Positions 10,135-21,669 are shown, counted from the first letter of the stretch. The stretch: 64,000 nucleotides of DNA from Ahaetulla prasina (GCF_028640845.1 NC_080546.1:15225520-15289519); one strand, 5' to 3'. A program made the numbers and translations. The notes: generated by a model from the sequence alone, not told the origin.

Positions 10135-10737
10135 CCATTCAAAGGTAATTGTTTAATTGGAAACATTTTAACAAGTTTGATGAGCAATTCTATTAAGATA
10201 ATCCTAAGCTATATTTTATAAAAAGCATCTATGCTGGTACTTTCCAAATTTTTTCCTTTGTTACTCCAAACCACTCATCAGAATGTCCTTTTTCCTTAAT
10301 TTTGGGTAAGTTACCCAGATTTGGGAAGCACTAGAAAGATTAAAACAGCACAGTACATTAAAATACATTGATTATGAACCTCAAAGTTATATAATTTAGG
10401 GATAATTAATTCAGCGGTTTTCAAAACATTTACAAAAAAACAAAAACGGGCAGAGAATAAGCAAAACACACTATATTTTAATTGAACAATAGCTATTATA
10501 TAGGACTTACAAAAGGGGATTGTTACTTCCAAAGGGTATTATTTAAAAGTAAACAAACAGATAATTATCTACACATTCATTGGGAGCCTTTGCTCAGTTA
10601 TTTAAGCTGGCATGCAAAAAGCAAAAAACGAGCAACCATATACGAACACGTTGGAAATGTGACAAAATAAAATAAGCCATTACTACTTCTTCTGGTTTTA
10701 CAATAACATCCATAGGAGCAGCTGTTTTCAAGTCAGT
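10135..10737. other. unique AT-rich intronic sequence
   Basis: Short frames only, with no splice pair or repeat identified. Confidence 0.5.
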
Positions 10738-10739
10738 AG

Positions 10740-11452
10740 TGTCAGGCTCCAAAAAACCAAGGAAGACACGCTGAGCTTCTTCTGAACAGTTTGTTTTATT
10801 GTTCCTTCATCTATAGCAGTGATGGCTAATCTTCTTGTCATTGCGTGCCAAAAGCACGCACATGAGCAACAGCACACACACGTGTGTGCCGGCACCCTTA
10901 ATGCAATGTGTGTGCAATGCCCCCTGTGCACTGCACACACACACACCCGCGCATGGGCGTGCCACCCCGTCCCTCGTTTTGGCCTAGCAGGCATTCCTGC
11001 AGCCTCCTGGGACTAAAAACAGGCACTCTGCCCCCGCCCCCCGGTGCTCTCCCCGCGGATGATCCTCAGTCGCCGTGCATGCGTGCGTGTTTCCCGCATG
11101 CGCCCTGCCCCCGCACATGCATGGCAGAGACCCGAAAACCAGCTGGCCAGCGGGAGGGGCACACACATGCACGGTGGAGCTGAGCTGGGGCAACAACTCA
11201 TGTGCCTGCAGAGAGGGCTCTGCATGCCACCTGTGGCATGCGTGCCATAGGTTCGCCATCACAGATCTATACAGAAAAATCTTGCCAAACAAAAGCAAAC
11301 TACTTGCATCATTAAAGATATAATCTGATATCTCCTAGGGAAAAGCTGTCTTAACTCTCTTCCTCCCAACCAAACCATCTAAACTTTGCTGTCTCTTGTT
11401 CCTCTGGAATGCTGCCCCTCCCTTCTGGGAATCCAGACTGCATTCCGTCACA
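10740..11452 (-). mobile_element. LTR, split by a hAT element
   Basis: TGTCAGGCTCCAAAAAACCA at the left and GCATTCCGTCACA at the right. AATAAA on the minus strand (reverse of ttttatt, about 10795) gives the orientation. Host duplication not found. The hAT at 10817-11264 interrupts it. Confidence 0.6.
10817..11264. mobile_element. hAT-type element, family C
   Basis: CAGTGATGGCTAATC left end and GGTTCGCCATCACAG right end. Target duplication ATCTATAG and ATCTATAC (7 of 8). GC-rich interior with CACACA and CATGCG runs. Confidence 0.82.
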
Positions 11453-11453
11453 C

Positions 11454-11878
11454 TAATGAAAAAAGATTTCAAAACAGCCCTGTAACAAAATCAAATACCA
11501 AAGTTGTTAGACTGAGAAGATGGTGCATGCTCTTAGAATACTTTTTAAACTCTGTATTTTCAAAGCTACAAGCCAGGTCTAGGTGTTGCACTCTTATTTA
11601 GGTGAGTTATACAAACGAGAGTTTCTAAAGATCAAGATATTCCACCGAAGTATTCCATAGAAATTCAAATTGTAACCCTGATGTTGAAAACTAAACTAAA
11701 CTAAATCAATTTAAATATTGCTGCATACATTGTTGAAAAGATACTCCCTTTATAGAATATTTCTATGAGTTTGCTCTCTTTCAGCCCCAGGAAGAAGGCA
11801 ACAGTAAGCCACTTCTGAAAAACTTATCCAAAAAATTGAATGGACTTATCCAAGCATTTATTGGGAATAAAAAAGTTT
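11454..11878. other. unique intronic sequence
   Basis: No feature recognised. Confidence 0.45.
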
Positions 11879-11879
11879 A

Positions 11880-13107
11880 GGGGAGTTTAGGAGTGGGAGG
11901 CACCGTTTTTCGGTGGTTCTCATCCTATCTTTCCAACTGATCGCAGACGGTGTTGGCAGGGGGGCAGATATCGACCGCAAGGCGCCTCCTGTGTGGGGTG
12001 CCACAGGGGTCGGTTCTCTCGCCTCTCCTGTTCAACATTTACATGAAGCCGCTGGGTGAGGTCATCAGTGGTTTTGGGGTGAGATATCAACTGTACGCTG
12101 ATGACACTCAGCTATACATTTCCACCCCTGACCACCCCAATGAAGCTGTCGAAGTGTTGTCTTGGTGTCTGGAGGCCGTGCGGGTCTGGATGGGGAGAAA
12201 CAGGCTCAAACTCAATCCCTCCAAGACTGAGTGGCTGTGGACGCCAGCATCCCGGTACAGTCAGCTGCAACCGCTGCTGACTGTTGGGGGCGAATCATTG
12301 GCCCCAATGGAGAGGGTGCGCAATCTAGGCGTTCTCCTGGATGGACGGTTGTCTTTTGAAGACCATTTGATGACCGTCTCCAGGAGAACTTTTTACTAGG
12401 TCCGCCTGGTCCGCCAGTTGCGCCCCTTTCTAGACCGGGATTCCCTATGCACAGTCACTCATGCCCTCGTCACTTCTCGCCTGGACTACTGCAATGCTCT
12501 CTACATGGGGCTTCCCTTGAAGAGCACCCAGAGGCTCCAGTTGGTCCAGAATGCAGCTGCGCGGGTGATAGAGGGAGCCACTCGTGGCTCTCATATAACA
12601 CCTCTCCTGCGCAAGCTGCACTGGCTGCCTGTGGTCTTCCGGGTGCACTTCAAGGTGCTGGTTACCACCTTTAAAGCGCTCCATGGCTTAGGACCGGGAT
12701 ATTTACGGGACCGCCTTCTGTTACCATTTGCCTCCCACCGACCGGTGCGCTCCCATAGAGAGGGTCTCCTCAGGGTGCCGTCAGCCAAACAATGTCGGCT
12801 GGCGACCCCCAGGGGGAGAGCCTTCTCTGTGGGGGCACCTACCCTCTGGAACGAGCTTCCTCCTGGACTCTGTCAACTTCCTGACCTCCGGACCTTTCGC
12901 CGCGAGCTGAAGACGTATTTATTCTTCTGAGCAGGACTGGCATAAAACGGGTTTTTAAATTGGATTTTAAATGGAGTTTTATATTATGTATTTTATAATT
13001 AAATTATTGGCCCTATTGAATAAGTTTTTTAATTGGTTTTATTGTAATGTATTGTATTTTATCTGGCTGTTAACCGCCCTGAGTCCTTCGGGAGAAGGGC
13101 GGTATAA
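11880..13107 (+). mobile_element. L2-clade LINE, 3' half of the reverse transcriptase
   Basis: A single frame from about 11950 to 12930 encodes the RT palm and thumb: the GVPQGSVLSPLLFNIYM block, YADDTQLYIS (catalytic YADD at 12093-12104), RLDYCNALYMGLP, and a C-terminus with WNELPPGL and RRELKTYLF. One TAG (12397-12399) breaks it; the frame is otherwise intact and GC-rich, so the copy is fairly young. The 3' UTR ends CCGCCCTGAGTCCTTCGGGA then GGGCGGTATAAAAATTAAAT. 5' truncated near 11880, with no endonuclease domain. Confidence 0.92.
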
Positions 13108-13335
13108 AAATTAAATAATAGTAATAATAATAATAATAATTATTATTATTATTATTAAAAAATGATTTGAAAGCACAATGATAATGATAATGTATAGGTA
13201 TATATATACACATCCATCTTTCTTTCTATCTATCTATCTATCCATCCATCCATCCATCCATCTATCTATTTACCGGTATGCACACACACATATATACATA
13301 CATATGTATGTGTATGTGGGGGGGGTGTCAGTGTA
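13108..13335. repeat. AAT tail and TCTA/TCCA/CA microsatellites
   Basis: (AAT)n/(ATT)n at 13117-13157 follows the L2 tail. (TCTA)n, (TCCA)n and CA/TA/GT runs lie at 13220-13320. Confidence 0.85.
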
Positions 13336-13339
13336 TGTA

Positions 13340-14010
13340 TATAAAATAATTTACATGCTTAGTATGTTTTGTAAAATGTTCAGTCGCTTTATCAGTAAGA
13401 TGGGCAGCAAATAAATTTATAAACAAAAATAAATTTCACACACACAAACACAAAATAAGAGCTATACAGAATTTATTTTAAATATTTAAGCAGATATAAT
13501 TTTGCAGCACAAATGCATATGGTCTGCATGGACAAAAATTTTAGGTTATGCTCAGTGATGAAGGAAAGGCACACTGATATATGATTATAATAACTGCTTC
13601 AGGAAACATTCAGAAAGCATGAATGTGACAATGGAAAAATCGAATTTAATATATGATTTCACTGCTTATTTTCATAATGTAATGCCTACTTAATCACTGG
13701 GAAATTGCATTTCTTACCTTCCAATTTGCAGACAGCAATCTGAAATATAGGACTGGAAGCTATATGAATATCTAATGGATTATGCTTATCATATCACTAG
13801 TGTTAATTCCCTTTTCTAAGCTAGTATTTAGTGGATTAAATACATTATTTTTTCGTTTGGTTTTCTTTCAGATGTTCCCTACCATAGCAATCCAGAAATA
13901 TATCTTACTACCATATAACCCAACCATATTACACAGATAACCAGGGCATAAAACTATGCTAATACCAAATAAAGGGAAATAAATAGTCTCCCTTTATTTC
14001 TTTATCAGCA
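13340..14010. other. unique AT-rich intronic sequence
   Basis: Nothing recognised. Confidence 0.45.
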
Positions 14011-14014
14011 ATAA

Positions 14015-14122
14015 TACAACTCCCAGAATTCCCTAGCCTGAATCTTGGGGAAGTTGAAATTTAAGATGGGAGTTGAAGTCCAGAGATCTTAAAATTGTCA
14101 AAGTTGAGAAACACTGTCTTAA
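14015..14122. mobile_element. hAT-type MITE fragment, family E
   Basis: AACTCCCAGAATTCCCTAGC, GGGAGTTGAAGTCCAGAGAT and AGTTGAGAAACACTG are the hallmarks of family E, also at 19.9, 44.5, 45.9, 48.2, 51.3 and 61.4 kb. Confidence 0.7.
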
Positions 14123-14267
14123 GGAATTATAGATATATAAAATGAATGCCAGTTTAGGACTACCAATTTATTTGGAATAACTGAAACATTCTTTTGAGTT
14201 AAACTCTAAATTAGCTACTGAGGTATTGAGTTAAATGAAAACTAAATAACTAATTAAATTAAAACTA

Positions 14268-14398
14268 AGAGAGCCAGTTTGGTTAGTGGTTAGGGCATCA
14301 CGTTAGAACCCAGTGAGTTATAGTCCTGCCTTGGGCACAAAGCCAGCTAGAATAGATTACCTCAGGCCTTCTTTCAGCCCAGGAAAGGAGGCAATAGC
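14268..14398 (+). mobile_element. ACA-type tRNA-derived SINE head
   Basis: GAGAGCCAGTTTGGTTAGTG followed by GAGTTATAGTCCTGCCTTGG is tRNA-like. Truncated after about 130 bases and abutting the next SINE. Confidence 0.6.
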
Positions 14399-14630
14399 AA
14401 TAGCATTTAGACGACATATATACCACTTCACAGTGTTTTACAGCGCTCGCTAAGCGGTTTACAGAGTCAGCCTCTTGCCCCCAACAATCTGGGTCCTCAT
14501 TTTACCGACCTCGGAAGGATGGAAGGTTGAGTCAACCTTGAGCCGGTCAGGACTGAACTGCTGGTAGCTGGCAGTCAGCAGAAGTAGACTGCAGTACTGC
14601 ATTCCAACTACTGCACCATTATGGTTCTTA
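14399..14630 (-). mobile_element. tRNA-derived SINE with GCTATTGC tail
   Basis: On the minus strand it begins ACCATAATGGTGCAGTAGTT, contains CAAGGTTGACTCAACCTTCC and GAGGACCCAGATTGTTGGG, and ends TGCTATTGC. Relatives at 35440 (+), 37325 (-) and 37567 (-). Confidence 0.75.
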
Positions 14631-14679
14631 ATGGCAAACTAACTACTGAAAAGCCTTGCCCAAGAAAATTGCAATCTCC

Positions 14680-15830
14680 AAGAATCAGACACAATTGTTT
14701 GTACAAAAGAAAAACAAAATGAAATATATTCCTTGACATGTTTTCAGTACACTATGAAGCAGATTGATAAAAACTGCTATCAAACCATCATTGGCTTCAA
14801 AATGGCTATTGCAGTAAACCGTGCTTCTCCAGCGCATCCTCTTCACAAAGATTACTTTCATAACAAAATCACTTGCCTTCAGAATTGTTCTGCACAAAAC
14901 ATTCATTCACAAAAAGGCATGTCCTATGATTCAACACAAAAAAACCCCCAGCGCAGAAAACGATTAGTTTTCTACAAAAATTATAACTTTCATTAACCTG
15001 GTTTGTTTGAACAATTTAGAAGTGCATAAAACTGCTAAATCAAACACACAAGGCACTCACAGACCACTTTCATTGTGTACTTTTAATATTAGGAAGACAG
15101 CACAATGTATAAAATGACAATGAATCTCTCTTCTATGTGCAAAATGTTAAATGTAAAAATTCAAACATGGATATCAATTGCCATTTTTAGTCATTTATCA
15201 GCATTTCCTCTATATTAAACAACGGGGTAAACAACACAACAGAACGTTAAGCTTCCCTGTGACCCAATTTTCATCTTCAACGCAAAATGAGAGGAAGAAA
15301 AAAAAATCTTGATAACACATTAACATCATTTCCATAGCAATGGAACAAAACAGTTTCCATGTTTAGCACAGGATCAAAAAAAAAATATTGACAGGAACAT
15401 CTTAATGGGTGAAAAACCTGTGCTAACTTCAAAAGGAGCATTTTAAAAAAATAATAGTATACTAATTTCTTTCCATTTAAAATGCATCCCAGAGTAGCTG
15501 TCTTACAATTGTTAGATGCATCAAAACACAGTCAGAAACCTTACATTAGGAATGCATTAAAACTAATCTCGTTCAGCCGCCATTTGATATTAAAGCTTGT
15601 TTTCTTTGCTAGAAAGAAACATACATGGTTTTCTTACCGAGTACTTTTTAGATTCCTTGCAGGCATCTTGAGGTTTTTTTTTAAAAAGGCTCTTTTAAGA
15701 AAAACACAATTGCCTTCGTTTCTGCCACCAGTCTTTCAGAAAACTCACATGAAAGTCAGAGCTTTGCACTGGAGTCTCTGGGACCTTGCTGTACCAGCGC
15801 ACAAGCTGGCGTAACAATAGAAGTATGTTT
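14680..15830 (-). other. 3'-UTR-like unique block, possible transcript end
   Basis: About 1.1 kb with no repeat family, AT-rich but not simple, and on the minus strand rich in TTTTGT and ATTTA-like runs with ATTAAA near 15085, as in vertebrate 3' UTRs. Next to it, on the minus strand, a 57-base segment (15805-15749) lies between a possible acceptor TTACGCCAG and a possible donor GTGAGT. I do not recognise the short peptide read through it. It may be a non-coding exon, a processed-transcript relic, or nothing. Confidence 0.25.
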
Positions 15831-15986
15831 TATGCATCCAGTAATCTTGAGTCACTAACCATACAATTAGAATACAAGGCATGGGGCATTTTGCTTCAGG
15901 CACAGCCCCTCTCCTCTTTCTGGACTAGCAACTAGAGTGTGTTGTTTAATGTGGTTTTTAAAAACTCATGTCACCCCTAGTTCAAA

Positions 15987-16170
15987 AACTAGGGGTGACA
16001 TGATAGCAGTGTTTTGATATTTGAGGCTCTGCCACAAAGAAGAGGGGGTTCGGCCTATTTTCCAAAGCACCTGAAGGCAGGACAAGAAACAATGGATGGA
16101 AAGTAATCAAGGAGAGAAGCAACCTGGAACTAAGGAGAAATTTCCTGACAGTGAGAAAGAACAAGCTGTA
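15987..16170 (+). mobile_element. CR1 LINE fragment
   Basis: AGGGGTGACATGATAGCAGT through GCACCTGAAGGCAGGACAAG to AAATTTCCTGACAGT is the common CR1 3' coding end. Confidence 0.8.
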
Positions 16171-16325
16171 GGTGTTTCATCTCTGGAGGCTTTTAAGCAA
16201 AAGAAATATAATGATGGCATGATTAAAAGTTAGAATAAAATAAGAGAGAGGGGAGGATTATTAGTGTACACATTTTTATACAATAAGACAAAAGTAATAA
16301 TAAGATAATAATAATAAATATAAGG

Positions 16326-16655
16326 ACACGGTAGCTCAGTGGCTAAGACGTTGAGCTTGTTGATCGACAGGTCGGCAGTTCAAATCCCTAGTACCGCATA
16401 ACGGGATTAGCTCCCGTTACTTGTCCCAGCTTCTGCCAACCTAGCAATTCGAAAGCATGTAAAAATGCAAGTAGAAAAATAGAGACCACCCTTGGTAGGA
16501 AGGTACAGCATTCTGTGCGCTTTTGGTGTTTAATCATGCCATCCACATAACCATGGAGACTTCTTTGGACAGCACTGGCTCTTCACTTTGGAAACGGATA
16601 TGAGCCCAGCCCCCTAGAGTCAGGAACAACTAGCACATATATGCGAAGGGAACCT
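16326..16655 (+). mobile_element. Sauria-type tRNA-derived SINE
   Basis: tRNA-like A and B boxes (TAGCTCAGTGGCTAAGACG and GGTCGGCAGTTCAAATCCC), the body, and the BovB-like tail AGTCAGGAACAACTAGCACA then CCTTTACCTTTT. Confidence 0.88.
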
Positions 16656-16743
16656 TTACCTTTTAATAATAAGAGGGCCGTTTATTGTGGCCTTTAATCA
16701 GAGCAATAAAAGACTCTATTGATGCCTGCCTCTGTCTGGGCGA

Positions 16744-16893
16744 CCTGGGTCGTAACAGTGTCAAAGCCAGATTCACTTAACAACTGTGGCTAGAAAGGTC
16801 GTAAAATAGGGCAAAACCCACATAACAGCTGTCCTCCTTAGCAATGGAAATTTTGAGCTCAATTGTGGTCGTAAGTCAAGAACTACCTGCATG
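16744..16893. mobile_element. family M MITE fragment
   Basis: About 150 bases of the right part, ending GTAAGTCAAGAACTACCTG. Confidence 0.6.
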
Positions 16894-17168
16894 TTTCCAG
16901 TAACATGTTAAAGTAGCTAATAAATACAAGAATGCTGTATCAAATGTAATATCAAACCACAGACAAAGAGGGGAAAACAATTTAGTGACTCACAACCCTT
17001 TTGCTGATTGTAGTTAATAATCGGCAAGTTACCACTACATGGCCTCACATTCCATTTCGAACTGTAAACACAGTTCATGTTTTTAATATAAATGAAAAAA
17101 TACGATACCGTTATCGCAATATTATTGCTTGTTTATTCTATGAAATAATATATGATTGGCTATCATTC

Positions 17169-17362
17169 ACCTTTATATCATCACTTCCACTTACTTCATG
17201 GTCATGAGGCCCAATTTCTCTCCAAAAGATCTCTCTTCTGCATGGATTTTTTCCACCTTGGTTAAATATAAATAACCGGGGAGGGAGGGATTCATGCAGA
17301 AAATCCTAGAAAACAAACGGGCCTCATGATCAAAAGGAAAGTAGAAGTGATGATACAAAGGT
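17169..17362. repeat. fold-back element, arms of about 80 bases
   Basis: The left arm (ACCTTTATATCATCACTTCC, GGTCATGAGGCCC, TCTGCATGGATTTT) is inverted on the right (GGGAGGGATTCATGCAGAAA, GGGCCTCATGATC, GAAGTGATGATACAAAGGT). The loop is short and AT-rich. No transposase and no clear host duplication. Confidence 0.75.
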
Positions 17363-17737
17363 TAATGATGCTTTGGTTATATGGTTAATGCTAATGTTGG
17401 TTAATACTGGTTAAAACTATTTAACCAACCTCCCCAAAAAAGGTGTGGAGAAGATAAATATACTGGATCCAAGGACAAATGGATAAAATAAACTCAGAAT
17501 TCTACAATCCCCAGAAAAGTCAAGTTATATTAATTCTTTCTAATACAATTAATAAAGGATCAAAATATATACATACAAGCCAGTTTCGGAAACGCAGAAG
17601 ATCCAATTTTTCCCCTTATTCTTGCAGAAGTCAGGAGCTACAAAATTAAACTTTGAGCTGGGTGCATTTTACAAACCATATTTTTTTTAAAAATAGTGCA
17701 GCATTAAAAGTCATGATAAGGACATCTTTTTATTCGC

Positions 17738-17965
17738 GTGGGGCTGGCTTAAATTGAATTTTATTAAATTTTAAATTCTTATTAACTAATTTTAAATGGG
17801 GTTTTTAGTTCATTGTATACTTTTCAGGCCAATTTTAAAATAAGTTTTTTAATTGCATTTTAAATTGTATATTGTACTATCTGTTTTATTTTGCCTGTAC
17901 ACCACCCTGAGTCCTTCGGGAGAAGGGCGGTATAAAAATCAAATAAATAAAAATAAATAAAATAA
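17738..17965 (+). mobile_element. L2-clade LINE 3'-UTR fragment
   Basis: Ends CACCCTGAGTCCTTCGGGAG then AAGGGCGGTATAAAAATC and AAATAAATAA, as in the copy at 11880-13107. Starts within the CGTGGGGCTGGC region just after the ORF. Confidence 0.85.
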
Positions 17966-17999
17966 AAGGAACCAGATGGTAAGCATTTATTTTCAGCTA

Positions 18000-18440
18000 G
18001 TAAAAACAATGATTTGTTTCTAGAAAAGAACCTGAAATTTTAAGCAATTCATCTTTTTGCTAATACTTATCAAGTTGGTACTACCAAAACAAAGATATTT
18101 TTTTAATAAAAAAAAAAATAAACCTGCACCAGTCAATAAGAGTTTGCAAGATTGTTCTGCATATATTTCTTTTTCACTTTAGATGCTATTCAAATTTTTC
18201 AAAAGATAATGTCTATGTAACTGGAACAAAGAGCAACGCATCTCCACCAGATTCACTAAAATTACAAGATTTGAAGGTGCAGAAATCTGCACATTTTTGC
18301 CTCAGGAAAAAAAAAACACAGATTAAAATGAAGCACAAAAATCAGTGGTATTGTGCAACAGCTGCGGAAAGTAAAAGGAATTTAAATGCGTCATACTGGA
18401 CTAACTGGATAAAAAGTTAGTAGCTCAAGTACTATTAAGG
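18000..18440. other. unique intronic sequence
   Basis: AT-rich, with no recognised element. Confidence 0.45.
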
Positions 18441-18455
18441 TGGCCTACAAAACCC

Positions 18456-18788
18456 TGTCAAGAACAAAGGTACTCATACAGGCCCCGAGCCCGGGGAGAA
18501 ACCTTGGTCAAGCATGACGCCCCTGCCTGAGGAAATGCCTTGTCAGCTATATTAAGGAAACTGCTTTCTCAGCTTGATGTATGACCATATCGAGGCCAAG
18601 ATACACCCACAAATATGCCGAGCTTAGAAATGTATACGCAGCTTATACGTGGCAGAACAGTATATAAAGCTCCGTTGGAAACCCCCTGACTTTGTTCAGA
18701 CCCTCAGCTTTGTTCTGTTTCCTGAACCTGCGCAATAAAGGCCCTTCCTTCCCAGAAGAGCTGGCTTGTGTCTCATCTCTCCACAACA
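18456..18788 (+). mobile_element. ERV-like solo LTR
   Basis: TGTCAAGAACAAAGG to CTCCACAACA, with an AGTATATAAAGCTCC TATA box (about 18660) and AATAAA at 18734-18739. The 50-60 base spacing from poly-A signal to end fits an R-U5 layout. Left end uncertain (could be TGGCCTAC at 18441). No clean target duplication. Confidence 0.7.
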
Positions 18789-18789
18789 C

Positions 18790-19790
18790 TATAGTACTGT
18801 TTCACCTTTTTCTGAAAAGGTTTTTCTATTTTTACATTAGCCTTTACGGTATTTATTTATACAAAGGAAAAAGAGCCAAACGTTTTCTTAAAAATACAAA
18901 GGCAACATCTGGTATGGAATTCAGCAGGCATAATCCCTAAATCACAACCACAGTAGAAAACACTCCTATTTTTCTTGGCATAAGAAACATCCTCTCCTGA
19001 AATCATTGTGACTATGACTAACAAGGGATTTCAGACACTCAATGAAGTAATTCCCTATTTATGTAATAAAAGGAAAGCAAAAACAGCTACAAACAGCTGT
19101 TATAAACACTCTGCAGGGTTATGCTCAGAAGGTGCTATTCCACCCCAATGGTTAACAAGCTGAGCTGCCCCAATTTTCATGTGCTGTTTTGGAAACAGGA
19201 TCAAGGAAAATATTTATGGAGATTTTCAGGCAAAACACAAAAGTAAAAAACTTCCTTCCTTTCAGATATACTGAAAACCGTCCTTGGGAATTAAGAAACC
19301 AAACCTGATGGAAGACAGTTGGTTGAAATAAAAATTAACCACTTGCCAAGTTTGTACCCTAGTCTCCGATTACAGATGAAATACTGCATTTGAAACATTT
19401 TGTAGAACCAATAAAATAGTTCTTAGGGATTTAGATTTGAGCTTTCCTACATTGCCTACAGTCAATTTACACAACTTATAAATACACTGCAAACACGAAT
19501 AAACTTTAGGATGTGGGTAACCTTTCTTATCAGTAATTCTCAATGTCATTCACACCCTAAGCAGAAAGGAAGCACTAATAGCCAACTCACAAGAAATCCA
19601 AAAACTTTTAAGTAATATTTATTGAAGAAAGTTAGAAGCCATAGTAAAGAGATTCCATCAACTTCCACAATTGAATGATAGGCCCCATAAATAGAAAGTT
19701 ATCAAATCCTTTTGCATTCATTTTATTTTTTTCGCCTCCACCTCTGGTCCCTTCTTATGTTTCCATCTGTTCTTTTTGCCACAGTCAGAT
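18790..19790. other. unique intronic sequence
   Basis: No element, exon or RNA gene recognised. Confidence 0.45.
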
Positions 19791-19794
19791 TTGT

Positions 19795-20640
19795 TACCAT
19801 GCTGCTTTTTTCACTGAGTGTGAGAATCAACTCTTCGATAAAGTTAAATGGAAGTTTATGTTACAACAATTAAGATATATGGATTTTGGTGATAAAATTT
19901 GTAAACATTTTTATGGCACTATATTCTAAACCAGAGGTTTCCAACTTTGGTCCCTTTAAGACTTGTGGACTTCAACTCCCAGAGTTCTGGGAGTTGAAGT
20001 CCACAAGTCTTAAAGGGACCAAGATTGGAGACCCCTGTTTTAAATAGGAGGCTACAGTTATAGTGAACGGCGAAGTGACGCAAAACTTTAGAATTCAGAA
20101 AGGTACAAGACAAGGGTGTCCGTTATCGCCATTATTGTTTATATTAAAATTGGAAGTACTAATGAGGATTATTCGAAAAGATACACAAATCAAAGAAATG
20201 GAAATTAAAAGAGAAATTTATAAATTGCAAGCCTTCGCAGATGACCTAGTTTTTATCCTAGAGGAACCACTGCAATCTGGCCTGAGGCTTAGGGAGGTAT
20301 TGGGGGAATATGGAGAAATAGCCGGATTAAAAGTAAATAAGGAAAAAACTAAAATGATAGCCAAGAATATGACAAACAAGCAGAAAGACGACTTGACCAA
20401 GGGAATAAGCATTCAGTTAGTGAAGAAAGTGAAATATCTAGGAGTCTAACTGCAAGGTGCATAACGATAAAGGAGGATAACTATACCAAACTAACAAACC
20501 AAATAAAGGTAGACTTGGAGAAATGGAAGAACTTGCAACTTTCCTTTATGGGCAGAACAGCGGTGATAAGAATGAATATTCTGCCAAAAAAGGCATCTTT
20601 CTTGTGCTGGTTGCATGGAAAGAAACCTCAGATATTTTTA
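19795..20640 (+). mobile_element. L1 LINE fragment, reverse-transcriptase core
   Basis: Starts near FDKVKWKFMLQQL, continues after the 106-base insertion with TRQGCPLSPLLF and FADDLVF (FADD at 20233-20244), then KVKYLGV and WKNLQLSFMGR in shifted frames. Truncated at both ends and frameshifted after 20449. Related to the copy at 49453-50265. Confidence 0.88.
19932..20037. mobile_element. near-perfect palindromic hAT-type MITE, family E
   Basis: The left half CAGAGGTTTCCAACTTTGGT through AACTCCCAGAG is repeated inverted as CTGGGAGTTGAAGTCCACAA through GGAGACCCCTG, so the whole 106 bases folds on a centre at about 19985. Flanks TTCTAAAC and TTTTAAAT (6 of 8). It splits the L1 frame. Confidence 0.82.
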
Positions 20641-20759
20641 AGAAACATGCTTTTTTCTTCCTTTTATGTAATTGTGACTTCTTCTATCTTGATTGTTTGG
20701 GAAACACCCTAAACTTGACTGATAACTTGGATCTTCTGCTATAAAACAAGAAGCGAAGG

Positions 20760-20898
20760 TCCAAGCAGTTTTCCTTCCAATGATCCTTCCAAAGATGCTT
20801 TTTCAAAAGGCAACTGGACTTTGGTTTGTTTTTTTCCTCTTGAGGATATTTCGCTTCTCATCCAAGAAACATCTTCAGTTCTGACTGAATGGTGGATT
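20760..20898 (-). mobile_element. Penelope-like terminus, minus orientation
   Basis: On the minus strand: CTGAAGA (20878-20872), helix ending AGAAGC, GAAA (20852-20849), then TATC. Followed by the PLE terminus in reverse (GGCAACTGGACTTTGG). Confidence 0.7.
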
Positions 20899-21015
20899 GA
20901 ACTGAAAATGCTTCATGGATGAGAAGCAAAATGTCTTCAAAAGAAAAAAATTAAGGTCTAGTTTCCTTTTGAAAAAAAAAGAAACACCTTTGGAACAACC
21001 ATGACCTGGATGACT
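20899..21015 (+). mobile_element. Penelope-like terminus, plus orientation
   Basis: Inverted relative to the neighbour: GGATGAGAAGCAAAATGTCT, then CAACCATGACCTGGATGACT. The ribozyme core is decayed (CTGAAAA and CAAAA). Confidence 0.7.
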
Positions 21016-21312
21016 GAGAATTTGAGTTTGCTATGGGATTTCAGAAAGCTAAAGCCAGCACCTACAAGGGGATTAAAATCTTATTTCCAGCTATCAAAAC
21101 ACTTGGTGCCACCAGGAAACCTTGCACTGCACTGGCTGTATTTTAATCTCATGTCCACAAAGGAATACTTTTTTCTCTGACCTACTTTAATAATTATTCC
21201 GTTAACTCCACTTGAAGATCTGGAGAAGGTAGAAACAGCGCCCCATGTTTTTACTTTATTCCAGCAAGTTTCATCTCACACTCCTCTCCTTAGGCGAGGT
21301 TCCAGATTAGGT

Positions 21313-21660
21313 ATAAAGGTAAAGGTTCCCCTCACACATATGTGCTAGTCGTTCCTGACTCTAGGGGGCGGTCCGCATCCCGTTTCAAAGCCGAAGAACC
21401 AGCGCTGTCCCAAGACGTCTCCGTGGTCATGTGGCTGGCATGACTCAACGCCAAAGGTGCACCAAACGCTGTTACCTTCCCACCAAAGGTGGTCCCTATT
21501 TTTCTACTTGAATTTTTTTATGTGCTTTTGAACTGCTAGGTTTGGCAGAAGCCGAGACAAGTAACAGGAGCTCACCCCGTTACGCGGCACTAGGGATTTG
21601 AACCGCTGACCTTTCGATCAACAAGCTCAGCATCTTAGCCACTGAACCACTGCGTCCCTC
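21313..21660 (-). mobile_element. Sauria-type tRNA-derived SINE
   Basis: Reverse of the 16326 copy: AAGGTAAAGGTTCCCCTCAC tail first and a GATCAACAAGCTCAGCATCT head last. Confidence 0.88.
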
Positions 21661-21669
21661 CTAGATTAG

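Noticed and set aside
16326..16400. tRNA gene
   Set aside because: A and B boxes are present, but they form the head of a Sauria SINE with body and LINE-like tail, and the sequence recurs in the window.
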